NCBI GenBank assembly: GCA_002329325.1
Contig: DCTX01000077.1
Location: forward strand, 1 to 47,208
Reading direction: 5' to 3'
Length of the DNA: 47,208 nucleotides
Origin: Anaerolineales bacterium UBA1429
GTDB lineage: Bacteria; Chloroflexota; Anaerolineae; UBA1429
A program made the translations under genes and the position numbers. Below, piece after piece: positions 8,608 through 17,228 of the stretch. The notes beneath the pieces were generated by a model that saw nothing but the letters and a program-made list of their open reading frames with translations, searched no databases and was not told the DNA's origin. The number at the start of each line of letters is the position of its first letter. Within the stretch, counting starts at the first letter, position 1.

Positions 8608-8775
8608 ATGGGCTGCATTGTGGCGTCACGCCTTTGGCGAATAGGCAACAGCGTTCGCGCCGGACCCGCGAGCGGCACTGGAGATTGGTCTTGGTGGGTG
8701 AGAGCTCAGACCTTGGCCGAGCAGCGCGACCCCAGTCGCGAACAGAAGGCATGGGCCAGGCGGATGGTCAGATAG
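8608..8775 (+). CDS. Small open frame, doubtful
   Basis: A 55-aa frame ending TLAEQRDPSREQKAWARRMVR. No ribosome site precedes ATG 8608 and no family is recognised. The charged helical C-terminus looks protein-like, so it may be the end of a decayed gene. Listed only for completeness. Confidence 0.15.
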   Translation: MGCIVASRLWRIGNSVRAGPASGTGDWSWWVRAQTLAEQRDPSREQKAWARRMVR

Positions 8776-8855
8776 CACGACATTGGCTCATCTCAACCAC
8801 CCCTCCCCGGCCAAGTGCCCCTCAGTGTCACACCGGCAGATTCACTGCGCTGGTT

Positions 8856-9947
8856 TCACCGCTCTGTTCCTATCGCTCTCTCTATCGCCTCTGTCGCCGC
8901 GCTGTCGTCCTTGCCAATCGCATGCGCATAGATTGCCATCGTTACGGCGCTATTGGCGTGGCCCAGGCGTTGGCTTACCGCCGGGATAGGCAAGCCCTCG
9001 GCTAGCAAAATGCTGGCGTGCAGGTGACGCAGGCCGTGGGGCGTCATTGGCGGCAGGCCCAGGCGCTTGCACGCACGGCGCATGGTTCCCTGCACCGTGG
9101 TTGCCGGCAGGGGATCGCCTTTTGCGCCCATGAACACAAGAGGGCCACCCCCCTGGGCCAGTCGTGCGAGTGCCTGGCGCTGTAGCGCCTCAATGACCTC
9201 GCCGGGCAAAGTAATGCCCCGCACGCCTGCCGCCGTCTTGGGCTCAGACGTAACGCATTGGCCCTCGATACGTTGCACGCTCTTGGCAATGCGTATGCGG
9301 CCTTTTGCCAGGTCCACATCCTGCCACTCGAGCGCCAGCGCCTCGCCCAGCCGTATGCCCGAGAACGACAGTAGGACCCACAGGGGATGCAGCCAGTGGT
9401 CACGGGTTTGGTCTAGAAAGGTCCGTAGTTGCTCTGGGGCCCAAAGCTCCTTGCGGCGCACTCGATAGCGGGGGGCATCCACGCGCTCGCAGGGGTTACT
9501 CGCCAACCAGCCCCAACGCACGGCCAAGGCGAGGGCCTGCGACAGGCGCAGATAGAGCTTCTGGGCCGTTCGAGGGTGATCCTGGTAGCAGGCCAGCAAC
9601 CTCTCGATTCTCTCCGGGGTTAGTTTGCTCAGCGGCATTGTGCCCAGAGCGGGGCTTAGGTAACGCTCGCAGGTGTGACGATAGTCGGCCAGGGTGCGTG
9701 GCTTGAGGTTGGGAGCCTTGGTCTCCAGCCACGCTTCCAGCAGGTCGTTCAGGGTGCGCTTGCCCAGGGTCAGGTTGACGACGGGCGCAGGAGCCTGGCG
9801 CTGGAGGATGCGCAGCTTGGCTGCGGCCTCTGCCCGGGTCTTGCCATAGACGGTGGTGCGCTGGCCGTTGACCTGCAACGATGCCTGCCAGCGCCCATCT
9901 TTTCTCTGGCTGATGGACCCCTCGCCGGGGCTCCTGCGACCTGCCAA
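8856..9947 (-). CDS. Tyrosine-type site-specific integrase (internal copy)
   Basis: Phage-type tyrosine recombinase, 363 aa. It has an N-terminal AP2-like arm-binding region (GEGSISQRKDGRWQASLQV), a SAM-like core-binding domain (about 65-145) and a catalytic domain with R199 (SGIRLGEAL), the HGLRHLHAS His/Arg box, GHANSAVTMA and the nucleophile Tyr in AIYAHA. The TTG start at 9947 aligns with the start of the integrase at 40233 and has AAGGAG 10 nt upstream. It closely resembles the integrase at 39148-40233 and the remnant at 6725, so successive related elements have used this site. No tRNA fragment lies beside it, so its own right end has been lost. Confidence 0.93.
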   Translation of the reverse strand: MAGRRSPGEGSISQRKDGRWQASLQVNGQRTTVYGKTRAEAAAKLRILQRQAPAPVVNLTLGKRTLNDLLEAWLETKAPNLKPRTLADYRHTCERYLSPALGTMPLSKLTPERIERLLACYQDHPRTAQKLYLRLSQALALAVRWGWLASNPCERVDAPRYRVRRKELWAPEQLRTFLDQTRDHWLHPLWVLLSFSGIRLGEALALEWQDVDLAKGRIRIAKSVQRIEGQCVTSEPKTAAGVRGITLPGEVIEALQRQALARLAQGGGPLVFMGAKGDPLPATTVQGTMRRACKRLGLPPMTPHGLRHLHASILLAEGLPIPAVSQRLGHANSAVTMAIYAHAIGKDDSAATEAIERAIGTER

Positions 9948-10039
9948 CTATGAACTGCTCCTTGGATTCAATCGCCTACATGGAGCCGACCAATGATTGC
10001 CGCACCTACACACCTTCTGCCGCCCGCCCACGGGGTCCC

Positions 10040-10594
10040 TCAGTAGAAGAACCTGCTGCCATCCCGGAGCACCAGGATCCGACGCGTGGACATCACGAGC
10101 TGCGCCCTTTCCCTGATCCGAGGGTCCTCACTGCGTGTGGCTTCCTCTAGCTCATCGGGGCCCATCTGGTAGAAGCGATCCATGGCCCGGTCGTGGCGCT
10201 GGGACGAGCGATAGGTCAGGTCGTGGCAATGCCGACACCGAAAGCAGCGAGAACCCGGCGGCAGGTAGAGCTTGGCGACGCGACGCCCGCAGGCAGGACA
10301 GAGCCAGTACCAGTGGAGACCTCGTTTGTGCGGCCTGGTGGCCACCAACGGCACGGTGACGGCCTCGATCTCGGGCCCGGTCAAGGTTGCGGCGCCCTGG
10401 TAACCGCAGGGCTCCACCAAAACCTGCCATTCCAGCGCCAGATCGTCCGCGACGGCCCGCCAATGTTGGTCTTCGGGCAGGGGTCCACGCAGCAGGGGTT
10501 CGGGCCTTGGACCAACTATGGTGATCACGTAGCAGTCCTCGGCCACCTGCTTTTTCACATAGCCCTGCCAGCGCGTGCTGCCTACGCCTCCCAT
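10040..10594 (-). CDS. Zinc-ribbon protein of unknown function
   Basis: A 184-aa cytoplasmic protein with a four-Cys zinc ribbon (LCPACGRRVAKLYLPPG, then CFRCRHCHDLTYRS) at about residues 110-140 and a helical, charged C-terminus. Proteins with this CPxCGRRxxKLYLP / CRxCHxLTYRS pattern are frequent in bacterial mobile elements, but I know of no assigned function. The ATG start has a strong GGAGGAGG site 5-6 nt upstream. It is co-directional with the primase-helicase whose stop is 68 nt upstream, so the two may be co-transcribed. Confidence 0.8.
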   Translation of the reverse strand: MGGVGSTRWQGYVKKQVAEDCYVITIVGPRPEPLLRGPLPEDQHWRAVADDLALEWQVLVEPCGYQGAATLTGPEIEAVTVPLVATRPHKRGLHWYWLCPACGRRVAKLYLPPGSRCFRCRHCHDLTYRSSQRHDRAMDRFYQMGPDELEEATRSEDPRIRERAQLVMSTRRILVLRDGSRFFY

Positions 10595-10662
10595 ATGGCC
10601 TCCTCCAAGTTACTCTGTAGCTGATTTCGGCAACTCCCAAGCATCGTGGGGCCAGGGCTCGA

Positions 10663-13377
10663 TCACGCCACTGACACCTGCTCTCTCAGGCGATAGTTGC
10701 CCTGGGCATCGCACACCACAAACCCGTTTTGCCGCAGGCTCTCGAGCAGCCTTCTGGCTGTGGCCGCCTGGCATCCAAGCCTCTTGGCGACCGAGGGATA
10801 GCCAGCTCCACCAAGGTCGGCGAGCGTATCGAGCACGGTTTGCTCCTCATCGGACATGACGTACGGCTGCATCTCGGCAGAGGCGCCACATGCGTCACGC
10901 TTCCCAGGCTCGGACTCAGGCGCATGCTCAGCGGTTCCGCCTGCGCCACCATCGGTGACGGGGGTGACGGGTGTGACGGGGATGACGGGTTCCTCAAGGG
11001 GTGAGCTGATCAGCCCGTAGGATTGTAGGAGACCGTGGAGGTAGTCGGCGCGGATGAGCCAGCCCCTGGCACGCTTGGTGTTGTGTTTCTCAAAGCGCAG
11101 CTTGCGGAGGAGCTGGCCGATGCGGTTCGCCCGCCGGCCGTCGTCGCCCATCCAGCCGATCTCGATCTCCTCTTGGGCCGCCAGTTCATCGAACTCCTCC
11201 CGTACCTGGGCGGTGGTGACGATGCGCACGCCCCCCATCCTGAGCCCGTCACCCCCGTCACCCCTGTCATCTCCGTCACCCTGCGCGTCAGACACAAGGT
11301 GGCGTAGCGCCTTGAGGACCAGCACCGTCAGGTCAGACTGCTCCAGCTCAATGCGGTCCTCTTGGTAGTCCATCGAGAGTTGCTCCATACGTGTAAAGAG
11401 CCCTGCTATGCCGCCCTCTTCCAGCCAGAGTGCCACGGCCAGGATGCCGCGCCAGGGCTCCAGAGAGCGGCCACTGAGCCTGGCCCGCGTGGCCGCAAGG
11501 CGGTCGTACTGGCGCATGGCCACCAGATGGGTGAGGCCCAGGGCCCATAGGTTGTCCACGAGGGACTGTCGATCATGGGGCCACAGCTCATAGTCAAGGG
11601 GGTCGGCGTTGGCCTTTTCGCGGGCCGCCGTCCTGACGAGAGGAATCACGATGGCGCGCGAGGCCAGCACGGCATCGGGCAGGTGAATGGCCGAGAAGAG
11701 GCGTGGGCAGTAGGCGTGGACATGGCGCGTGCCCCAGGTGCCATCGGGGCGAGGCTCCTTGAGGGACACATAGGCACCCTTGCGGTTGCCAGCCAGCAGC
11801 AGTGCCCGCTTGTCGGGATCCAGGGTCTTGGCGCTGCCCACGTTCTCGGCGTCGTCAAAGGCCAGCGTCGCGCCATAGTCGGCCAAGTCGCGCAGCGCTG
11901 CATAGCTACCCCCGGCGAGGATGACCTCTCCGAGATAAGCCATCTGCGCATGCACGTGCAAATACTTGGTCTTGCCGGCGCCGCGGTCTCCGTTGGGCCA
12001 CAGGAAGCCTGTCACCTGAAACGCATCGAGCAAGTAGGTGTGTAGGATGTGACAGGCCGTGAGCTCACACATCACAGCTTGTTCGGCCAGGGATCGACCA
12101 AAGTCCAGGAAGCGATCCACGACCTCGAAGACGCGACGAAAGACATCCACAGGGTTGGGACGTTTGCCTGCCCTGTAGGCTTTGACAGAGCGAGGCGACC
12201 AGGTCTTTTCGGCATACGGAGCCTCTTGCAGGACCACGTCAAAGCCCAACTCTTCCAGGCTCCTGTCGCCGCCAGGGCCGTAGATGACTCCGTCGTCTCG
12301 CACCACAAAGAGTCGGGTCTCGTTGGCGATCTCGGGAGGGTTGACGATGACGACCTCGCCGGCCCGGGTCACCCGCTCATGGATGGTGACGCGGCAAGGT
12401 AGCCAGGCCGCGGCATAGGCGTGATCTGCGACGATCTGCAGGGGACGGCGCATCTGGGCCGGATGCTCATCCAGGATCTCGACGATCGGTGGGGCAGGCT
12501 GTGGCGTGGGGCGGGGCGCCTCGCACAGCGCTTTGAGGTCATCCAGCGAGTGGCCCTGGGCCAGATAGTCATCGACGCCCAGCTTGGCGCCGTCGGGCCC
12601 GTTGGGCAGGTAGACGGACACGACATGGGCCCCCTTGCGCTGCAGGTGCTCAGTGAGACGCTCGAGCGCCTGGCGCACCTGGGCCTTGGTCATGACGTCG
12701 GAATCGAACACCAAGCGCACGTCACGTCCGTTGAGGGCCACATGGTCCCAGTCGGCGAGGAACGCCACGCCTCCAACGTCGTTCCTGCCCCGCCAGTTCC
12801 AGACGCCCAGGAGGGCGACGGCGCAAGCCCCCTGTGATGCGAGGGCATCGGCCTTTTTCTGGCCCTCGGTGATCCAGAGTGAGACGGAGGGATCCGCCAG
12901 CATCGGCTGGCACATGGGAGGGCAGTCGAGGCGCACGGCGGCCCCGCCGGGGATCTCGTACTTGAGAGCCTTGCTGTTGCCGGCCTTGTCCTTTTTCGCC
13001 CTGGGCGAGTCGGGGCGATAGACGTACAGGGGTGGGCTGCCGCCGTCGGTGGGGTGCACGGGCAGCAGCAGACCCGGGGCGCGGCGCTGCCGGGCGCCAA
13101 ACCCATAGGGCTCCAGCTCAGAGGGCGTGTGGATGGTGCGGTAGCCCCGGGCAGCGATCACGTCTGGGCTGATGGCGGATTCGTGGGTCAGGGCGTGCAG
13201 ATGCTCTGTACCAAGCTCGGTTAGCGCCTGGCCCGCATCTCGCGTGCTTGTCGGGTCACCCTCTGCCACAGCCCTGCCTTGTGCTTGAGAGTCTTCCTCT
13301 CCCGAGAACTTGATTTCTGAGCGGCCAATTCCTACTGCTTCGTTGCCTGCACCGCGCAAGTGTCTGTTCGCCTCCAA
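10663..13377 (-). CDS. Element primase-helicase (DUF3854 Toprim-like domain plus P-loop ATPase)
   Basis: Probable replication protein of the mobile element. About residues 40-280 are DUF3854/Toprim-like: LPVHPTDG, LWITEGQKKADALAS, then VRLVFDSDVM and VDDYLAQG. The centre has a helicase-like P-loop, GDRGAGKT, with LAFDDAEN as Walker B. The C-terminus is a winged helix (EEQTVLDTLADLGG... SVAKRLGCQAATARRLLESL). The frame is open to GTG 13419, but TTG 13377 is preferred: GAGGAG lies 9 nt upstream and the 13419 codon sits inside a large palindrome. Two short acidic or Pro/Val linkers are encoded by a GTGACGGG-type minisatellite. About 904 aa with this start. Confidence 0.82.
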   Translation of the reverse strand: MEANRHLRGAGNEAVGIGRSEIKFSGEEDSQAQGRAVAEGDPTSTRDAGQALTELGTEHLHALTHESAISPDVIAARGYRTIHTPSELEPYGFGARQRRAPGLLLPVHPTDGGSPPLYVYRPDSPRAKKDKAGNSKALKYEIPGGAAVRLDCPPMCQPMLADPSVSLWITEGQKKADALASQGACAVALLGVWNWRGRNDVGGVAFLADWDHVALNGRDVRLVFDSDVMTKAQVRQALERLTEHLQRKGAHVVSVYLPNGPDGAKLGVDDYLAQGHSLDDLKALCEAPRPTPQPAPPIVEILDEHPAQMRRPLQIVADHAYAAAWLPCRVTIHERVTRAGEVVIVNPPEIANETRLFVVRDDGVIYGPGGDRSLEELGFDVVLQEAPYAEKTWSPRSVKAYRAGKRPNPVDVFRRVFEVVDRFLDFGRSLAEQAVMCELTACHILHTYLLDAFQVTGFLWPNGDRGAGKTKYLHVHAQMAYLGEVILAGGSYAALRDLADYGATLAFDDAENVGSAKTLDPDKRALLLAGNRKGAYVSLKEPRPDGTWGTRHVHAYCPRLFSAIHLPDAVLASRAIVIPLVRTAAREKANADPLDYELWPHDRQSLVDNLWALGLTHLVAMRQYDRLAATRARLSGRSLEPWRGILAVALWLEEGGIAGLFTRMEQLSMDYQEDRIELEQSDLTVLVLKALRHLVSDAQGDGDDRGDGGDGLRMGGVRIVTTAQVREEFDELAAQEEIEIGWMGDDGRRANRIGQLLRKLRFEKHNTKRARGWLIRADYLHGLLQSYGLISSPLEEPVIPVTPVTPVTDGGAGGTAEHAPESEPGKRDACGASAEMQPYVMSDEEQTVLDTLADLGGAGYPSVAKRLGCQAATARRLLESLRQNGFVVCDAQGNYRLREQVSVA

Positions 13378-13410
13378 CGTTGTTCTCTCCTCGCCAATGC
13401 TCCAAAACGA

Positions 13411-13484
13411 CACTGACACCAGAGTCAGATGACTCTGGTGTCAGTGTATCAAGTCGTTCCGGAAACGAACGGAAATTTCGGAAA
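13411..13484. promoter_or_regulatory. 36-bp palindrome and three CGGAAA repeats upstream of the primase
   Basis: 13411-13426 and 13431-13446 are a perfect 16-bp inverted repeat around a 4-bp spacer. On the minus strand it is followed by TCGTTTT, so it may terminate the upstream gene. CGGAAA recurs at 13460, 13470 and 13479 (9-10 bp apart), with a TTCCGGAA palindrome. The layout also fits an operator or replication origin for the primase gene. Confidence 0.6.
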
Positions 13485-13505
13485 AGTACTAATGGGGATT
13501 TCGGG

Positions 13506-14786
13506 TCAGTCTAGCATGCCAGCATCTCCTGCTTTCATGAGGTCCTGGATCGTGCGAGTGGTTGGCCCCCATCCCATCTCGTTGAGCAGACGGTCGCGGA
13601 CATCCTCCAGACTGAAGGGGCCCTCACCGTCCAGGCTCTCTTCTCTCATCTGAACGATCAAGGGCCAGGCTCTCAGCCATCGCTCGCGATCTCTTGGGCG
13701 ATGCGGCACTCTGGGGCTGCTCCTCGGTCCTTCCCCGCTCTTCGCATCCACCTGTGGCTCATCGCTCGCGCCTTCTTGGTAATCATCCAGGGCATCGACG
13801 AATCGCTGGATCGATGTCCAGAGCAGATCGGGACTCAGCCATTCCTGGACGATGCGGACTGCCTGGGGAAAGGCCCCTTTGAGGTGATCAGGCACAGGGG
13901 CCAAGGCAAGCTGCAGCAGGCTCTGGCCTGGAGCTTGCGGCAGCAGGATCAACCAAGCGGCCGTCTTGGTTGGCGAGTATCTGCTGTCATCCGTAGAGAT
14001 TTGTGTAACCACGCGGAAGCGGAACGGATACTGGCTGCTAGGAATCTCTGTCTGGATCCAGCAAAGCACCAGGATCCATGAGCCCGTGTACTGGTCTGGC
14101 CGTGTCGCCGGTAACGGATCGCCAGGAGCCAACTCGCCGGTGTACATCGGCCCGACGTACAGATCTGGCTCCTCGGCGATCATGTAGGTATAGTACCTTA
14201 CTTCAGCCCAGCCAGAGGCAATGTGCTCGTGTAGAAACTGGGCGTCGACTGGGGCCAGGTACTGCCTCACGACATGGGTGTTGTTGCTGGGCCAATCGTC
14301 TGTCAGGTCGACGTATTGGCTGCCGCCCACGCAAGACTCGCTGCCTACAGCAGTGTGCCCCTGCGTTGCTGATTCACGCTGCCGATCTGCCTCGAACTGC
14401 CGGCATAGTTCTCTGAGCACTTCTGGCCATTTCTCGGCGATTGCGTTCAAGAGATTGTACGCAGTCTCTTGTTCCTCGTGCTCAGATGCAGATCCCGCTA
14501 TCGCCTGGTTGATCGCCATCTCAACCATAGTAGCTCTCAGGCTGGGCAAAAGCCTGATGTGTAGTCGCTCTCCCGGGCCAAAGCTGCCCCAAGTTTCAGG
14601 CCAGGCGCTCTCCATCTGACTGCCCAGGCGCAGCCACCACCCGCCAAACCGATCTCCGCTGCCTCGCACCCGAATCTCGGCCAGAGCGGTACCGCTGCAG
14701 TGCCTGTACACATGGCTGCGGAGAAAGGCCTCGACCTCCACCGCGGGCGCATGGATGTCATAGGCGACACGCTCCCATTTCTGCAC
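13506..14786 (-). CDS. Island protein of unknown function, possible C-terminal winged helix
   Basis: About 426 aa, soluble, no family recognised. The final 60 residues (ERWLRAWPLIVQMREESLDGE..., then TTRTIQDLMKAGDAGMLD) look like a DNA-binding winged helix in which TRTIQDLMKAG would be the recognition helix. The rest is mixed alpha/beta with many Trp/Tyr. GTG 14786 is preferred over ATG 14804 because GGAGGGG lies 8 nt upstream of it. It is co-directional with and upstream of the primase-helicase, so it may regulate or assist element replication. That role is inference. Confidence 0.6.
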   Translation of the reverse strand: MQKWERVAYDIHAPAVEVEAFLRSHVYRHCSGTALAEIRVRGSGDRFGGWWLRLGSQMESAWPETWGSFGPGERLHIRLLPSLRATMVEMAINQAIAGSASEHEEQETAYNLLNAIAEKWPEVLRELCRQFEADRQRESATQGHTAVGSESCVGGSQYVDLTDDWPSNNTHVVRQYLAPVDAQFLHEHIASGWAEVRYYTYMIAEEPDLYVGPMYTGELAPGDPLPATRPDQYTGSWILVLCWIQTEIPSSQYPFRFRVVTQISTDDSRYSPTKTAAWLILLPQAPGQSLLQLALAPVPDHLKGAFPQAVRIVQEWLSPDLLWTSIQRFVDALDDYQEGASDEPQVDAKSGEGPRSSPRVPHRPRDRERWLRAWPLIVQMREESLDGEGPFSLEDVRDRLLNEMGWGPTTRTIQDLMKAGDAGMLD

Positions 14787-15372
14787 GGCTGAACCCCTCC
14801 ACATTACACTCTGGCTGGTGTTTGCGTTGTTGTAGCCACAGAGGAGACCTAGGCGTATCAGTAGGAGTAGCTCTGCGAACGCCTATGGCTAGACATTCGT
14901 CGTTCTGCCTCTCCGATTCACCTACCGGGCCCGACCCCCTTCTGACAGTGGCCGCTGTCAGCAATGCGGATCTACCTCACGTGTAGCGAAGCGGGACAGA
15001 GCGAGACAGCTAATGAACGCCGGTATCGCTGCCTGTCCAGGCAGCTGGCGCACAGACACGAGCTGACGCCCACCGTGGCGAGATCCGCTCCTACTCCTCG
15101 ATTTACCTGAATGCACACCAAAAGCGACCAAAACAGACCAGAATCGGCCATGATCGGGGCATCTGTTTTCGGCCTCGATCGCGCTGGGCTCCGGTTGCAG
15201 CTTGGCGATGTACCAGGATGCGGAGGCGAAACAGGGCAAATCGGGGCGGCCCGGCGGGCGCAGGGGCCTGTGCTGCATGCCCACTGGACCACTACGGGGC
15301 CTTGGGCGGGTTCTCCGCCCGCTGTCCACCCATACGCAGCCTCTGTGCCACGCCCAGCCTCTGGCGGAGCGA

Positions 15373-15752
15373 CAAGGATGGCGCCTTGGGATTTACCCGG
15401 ATGTACAACAAATGAGTACAAAAGCGTACAGTTTGGGTGCTGCGACGCCCCCCCAAGGATCCGCAGTCGCCAGGCGCCCCAATGAGGTGAGGTGGCGGCC
15501 AGGGACATTGCGCAAGCGGGCAGACCGCAAACCCACGGTGATACCGCGTAGCGCCCACACTCTTGCCAAGCAGGACCTACCAGCTCTCCACCTGGTCAAC
15601 GAGCGTCAAAGTCTCCCTCCTTGGACGGGCCATCCGACATCGAGTGGCCACGCGTGCTCGCGAATGGACTCTCGATCTGGGCGCCATGGTAACGTATTTC
15701 GAGGGCGCGTCAAGCCGGAATGCACGCAAGTACGCTTCGGCGCCGCGACGCT
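15373..15752. repeat. Long direct repeat, copy A
   Basis: About 380 bp, highly similar to 18485-18833 (copy B). Its right end, including TTGACG and TACCAT promoter boxes on the minus strand, also matches the promoter/leader of the peroxiredoxin gene outside the island (copy C, about 41868-42007). Minus-strand reading from the ATG after the leader gives broken peroxiredoxin-like pieces (MARP..., then HRGFAVCPLAQC in another frame), so it may be a decayed gene copy. Confidence 0.75.
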
Positions 15753-15755
15753 TGC

Positions 15756-15863
15756 GACGAGGAGCCGGAAGCCGCCCGCCGCCGCCTCCACGTGCGTGTG
15801 AGCCAGCTTCGCCGCGCCCTGGCGCCCGACGACGCTGGGGCCTATGTGCTCACGGTGCGGGCG
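15756..15863 (+). pseudogene. Fragment of a SARP/BTAD-type winged-helix regulator
   Basis: Encodes DEEPEAARRRLHVRVSQLRR, then ALAPDDAGAYVLTVRA, the helix-rich recognition part of an OmpR-like winged helix as found at the N-terminus of BTAD/SARP regulators. Only about 36 residues remain; the left side joins repeat A directly and the right side leaves the frame. Confidence 0.6.
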
Positions 15864-15949
15864 GCGATGGTGGCCGGCACATCGCCTGGGACTCGGGTCG
15901 CGTCCATGATCCGCCCGTCGGGGATGGGCGGGGTGAGGCCCAGTACACC

Positions 15950-16405
15950 GGCCTGACGGGCTGGCCGCCGGTCACCAGCATCATCACCCTAGCACGCGGC
16001 ACACTGGGCTCTGCTTCGGGGGACACCAGCCCGGCTTTCCTACCTGGCGCCGTGATAGCGGATGCCCAGGTCACCCACTCCCCCGCAGGGTCGCGCCCGA
16101 TAGGGTCCCTGTCCGCCGTCAAGATCTTGGATCTGTCGGCGCAGCGCGTCAGCGACGGCGTGCCCGCGACCCACTTTGAGGCTCCTCACAACATCACCGT
16201 GGACTATGCGGAGGCAGAAAAGGGAGCCACCGTCGAGAGCGCGCTGGGCCTTTGCTGGTGGGATGGCAGCAGGTGGGTGCGGGAGCCCATCTGCAGTGTA
16301 GACGAAGCAAACAACTGGGTTACCCCCACGCCCGACCACATGACCTACTTTGCCCTGCCGGGGGAGACCAGGCGGGTATACCTGCCCCCTGTAATAAGAA
16401 ATTGG
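15950..16405 (+). pseudogene. 3' fragment of a secreted surface-protein gene
   Basis: The frame encodes a beta-rich tail (VKILDLSAQRVSDGVPATHF, NITVDYAEAEKGATVESALG, LCWWDGSRWV, NNWVTPTPDHMTYFALPGE) ending YLPPVIRN. This arrangement is familiar from the C-termini of large exported Chloroflexota proteins. There is no start, signal peptide or proper stop: the frame runs on into the ligD gene, so it is a decayed fragment. Confidence 0.55.
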
Positions 16406-16514
16406 TGGCGGGGAAAGGAGGGCGTATGCATCGAGCAAGGCGAGCCAGCCAATCCCGTCAGGTCTCTGCCCAAGTTACGAGCTACCGGTGCCTCCCCTAC
16501 GGCGCACCCTCGAT

Positions 16515-16543
16515 CTTACGTTTTGTCCTACACTATGTATACT
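16515..16543 (+). promoter_or_regulatory. Possible promoter of the ligD pair
   Basis: TATACT at 16538-16543 with a weak CTTACG box 17 bp upstream, about 55 nt before ATG 16599. Confidence 0.3.
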
Positions 16544-16598
16544 GGAAGGGAGAGTGGGCCAGCAATGCGAAATGACAGAAGAGAGAGGACGGGGGAGC

Positions 16599-17228
16599 AT
16601 GTCAGATCCCAAGCAGAAGCTATCCACCTACCAGAGCAAGCGCGACTTTGCCAAGACCTCGGAACCCAGCGGGGACGAGGTCGAGTTTGAGTGGGCCGGC
16701 GAGCGGCCCATCTTTGTCATTCAGAAGCACCAGGCCTCGACCCTGCACTACGACTTTCGCCTCGAGGTCGACGGCGTGCTCAAGTCGTGGGCCGTCCCCA
16801 AGGGGCCTTCTACCGACCCGAGCCAGAGGCGCCTGGCGATGCCCACCGAAGACCACCCCCTGGCCTACGCCGACTTTGAGGGCGTCATCCCCGAGGGGGA
16901 GTATGGCGGCGGCACGGTGCTGGTCTGGGATCGGGGCAGCTATCGCAACCTGAAAGAGGAAGAGGAGGGCGAGGAAGCGTCCAAGCCCGTTTCCCAGCAG
17001 ATCGAGGACGGCCACGTGACGGTCTGGCTGGAGGGCGAAAAGCTCTCGGGCGGCTATGCCCTGGTCCGCACCGGCAAGGGCGACGACGCGCGCTGGCTGC
17101 TCATCAAGATGAAGGACGATGGGGCCGACGCCCGGCGCAACCCCACGTCCACCGAGCCGAAATCGGTCAAGACCGGCCGGACGCTGGACGAGGTCCGGGA
17201 GGAGGAGGGGGAGGAGAGCGACCGATGA
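16599..17228 (+). CDS. ligD: Stand-alone LigD 3'-phosphoesterase domain protein
   Basis: DNA 3'-end processing enzyme of bacterial non-homologous end joining: the phosphoesterase module removes 3'-phosphates and 3'-ribonucleotides. It has 209 aa with the family core IFVIQKHQASTLHYDFRLE, VDGVLKSWAVPKGPS (metal-binding His/Asp and Arg), PLAYADFEGVIPEGEYGGG and GGYALVRTG...WLLIKMKD. It is normally one domain of a fused LigD (polymerase, phosphoesterase and ligase); here it is a separate gene. ATG 16599 follows GGGGGAG. The stop overlaps the start of the polymerase gene by 4 nt (ATGA), so the two are translationally coupled. No Ku or ATP-dependent ligase gene is in the window. Confidence 0.92.
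   Translation: MSDPKQKLSTYQSKRDFAKTSEPSGDEVEFEWAGERPIFVIQKHQASTLHYDFRLEVDGVLKSWAVPKGPSTDPSQRRLAMPTEDHPLAYADFEGVIPEGEYGGGTVLVWDRGSYRNLKEEEEGEEASKPVSQQIEDGHVTVWLEGEKLSGGYALVRTGKGDDARWLLIKMKDDGADARRNPTSTEPKSVKTGRTLDEVREEEGEESDR

Larger units (their letters stand above)
7834..8855. other. About 1 kb without a convincing gene
   Basis: Several open frames overlap but none has a ribosome site together with recognisable sequence. The stretch holds the 10-bp iteron-like array (8301-8431) and a weak small frame (8608-8775). It lies between the EamA gene and the second integrase and is probably a decayed element end. Confidence 0.5.
14805..16598. other. 1.8-kb scrapyard of repeats and gene fragments
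   Basis: No intact gene is convincing. Contents from left to right: unassigned sequence (14805-15090); a motif GATTTACCTGAATGCACA near 15092-15110 that recurs in both long repeats; long repeat copy A (15373-15752); a fragment of a BTAD/SARP winged helix (15756-15863); the 3' end of a secreted-protein gene (about 15950-16405); and a probable promoter for the ligD genes. The fragments abut without spacers, suggesting repeated illegitimate recombination. Confidence 0.6.

Noticed and set aside
14972..15508. 178-codon minus-strand frame across repeat A
   Set aside because: Low-complexity Pro/Ser/Arg composition, not preserved in repeat B except by nucleotide identity, and no family.
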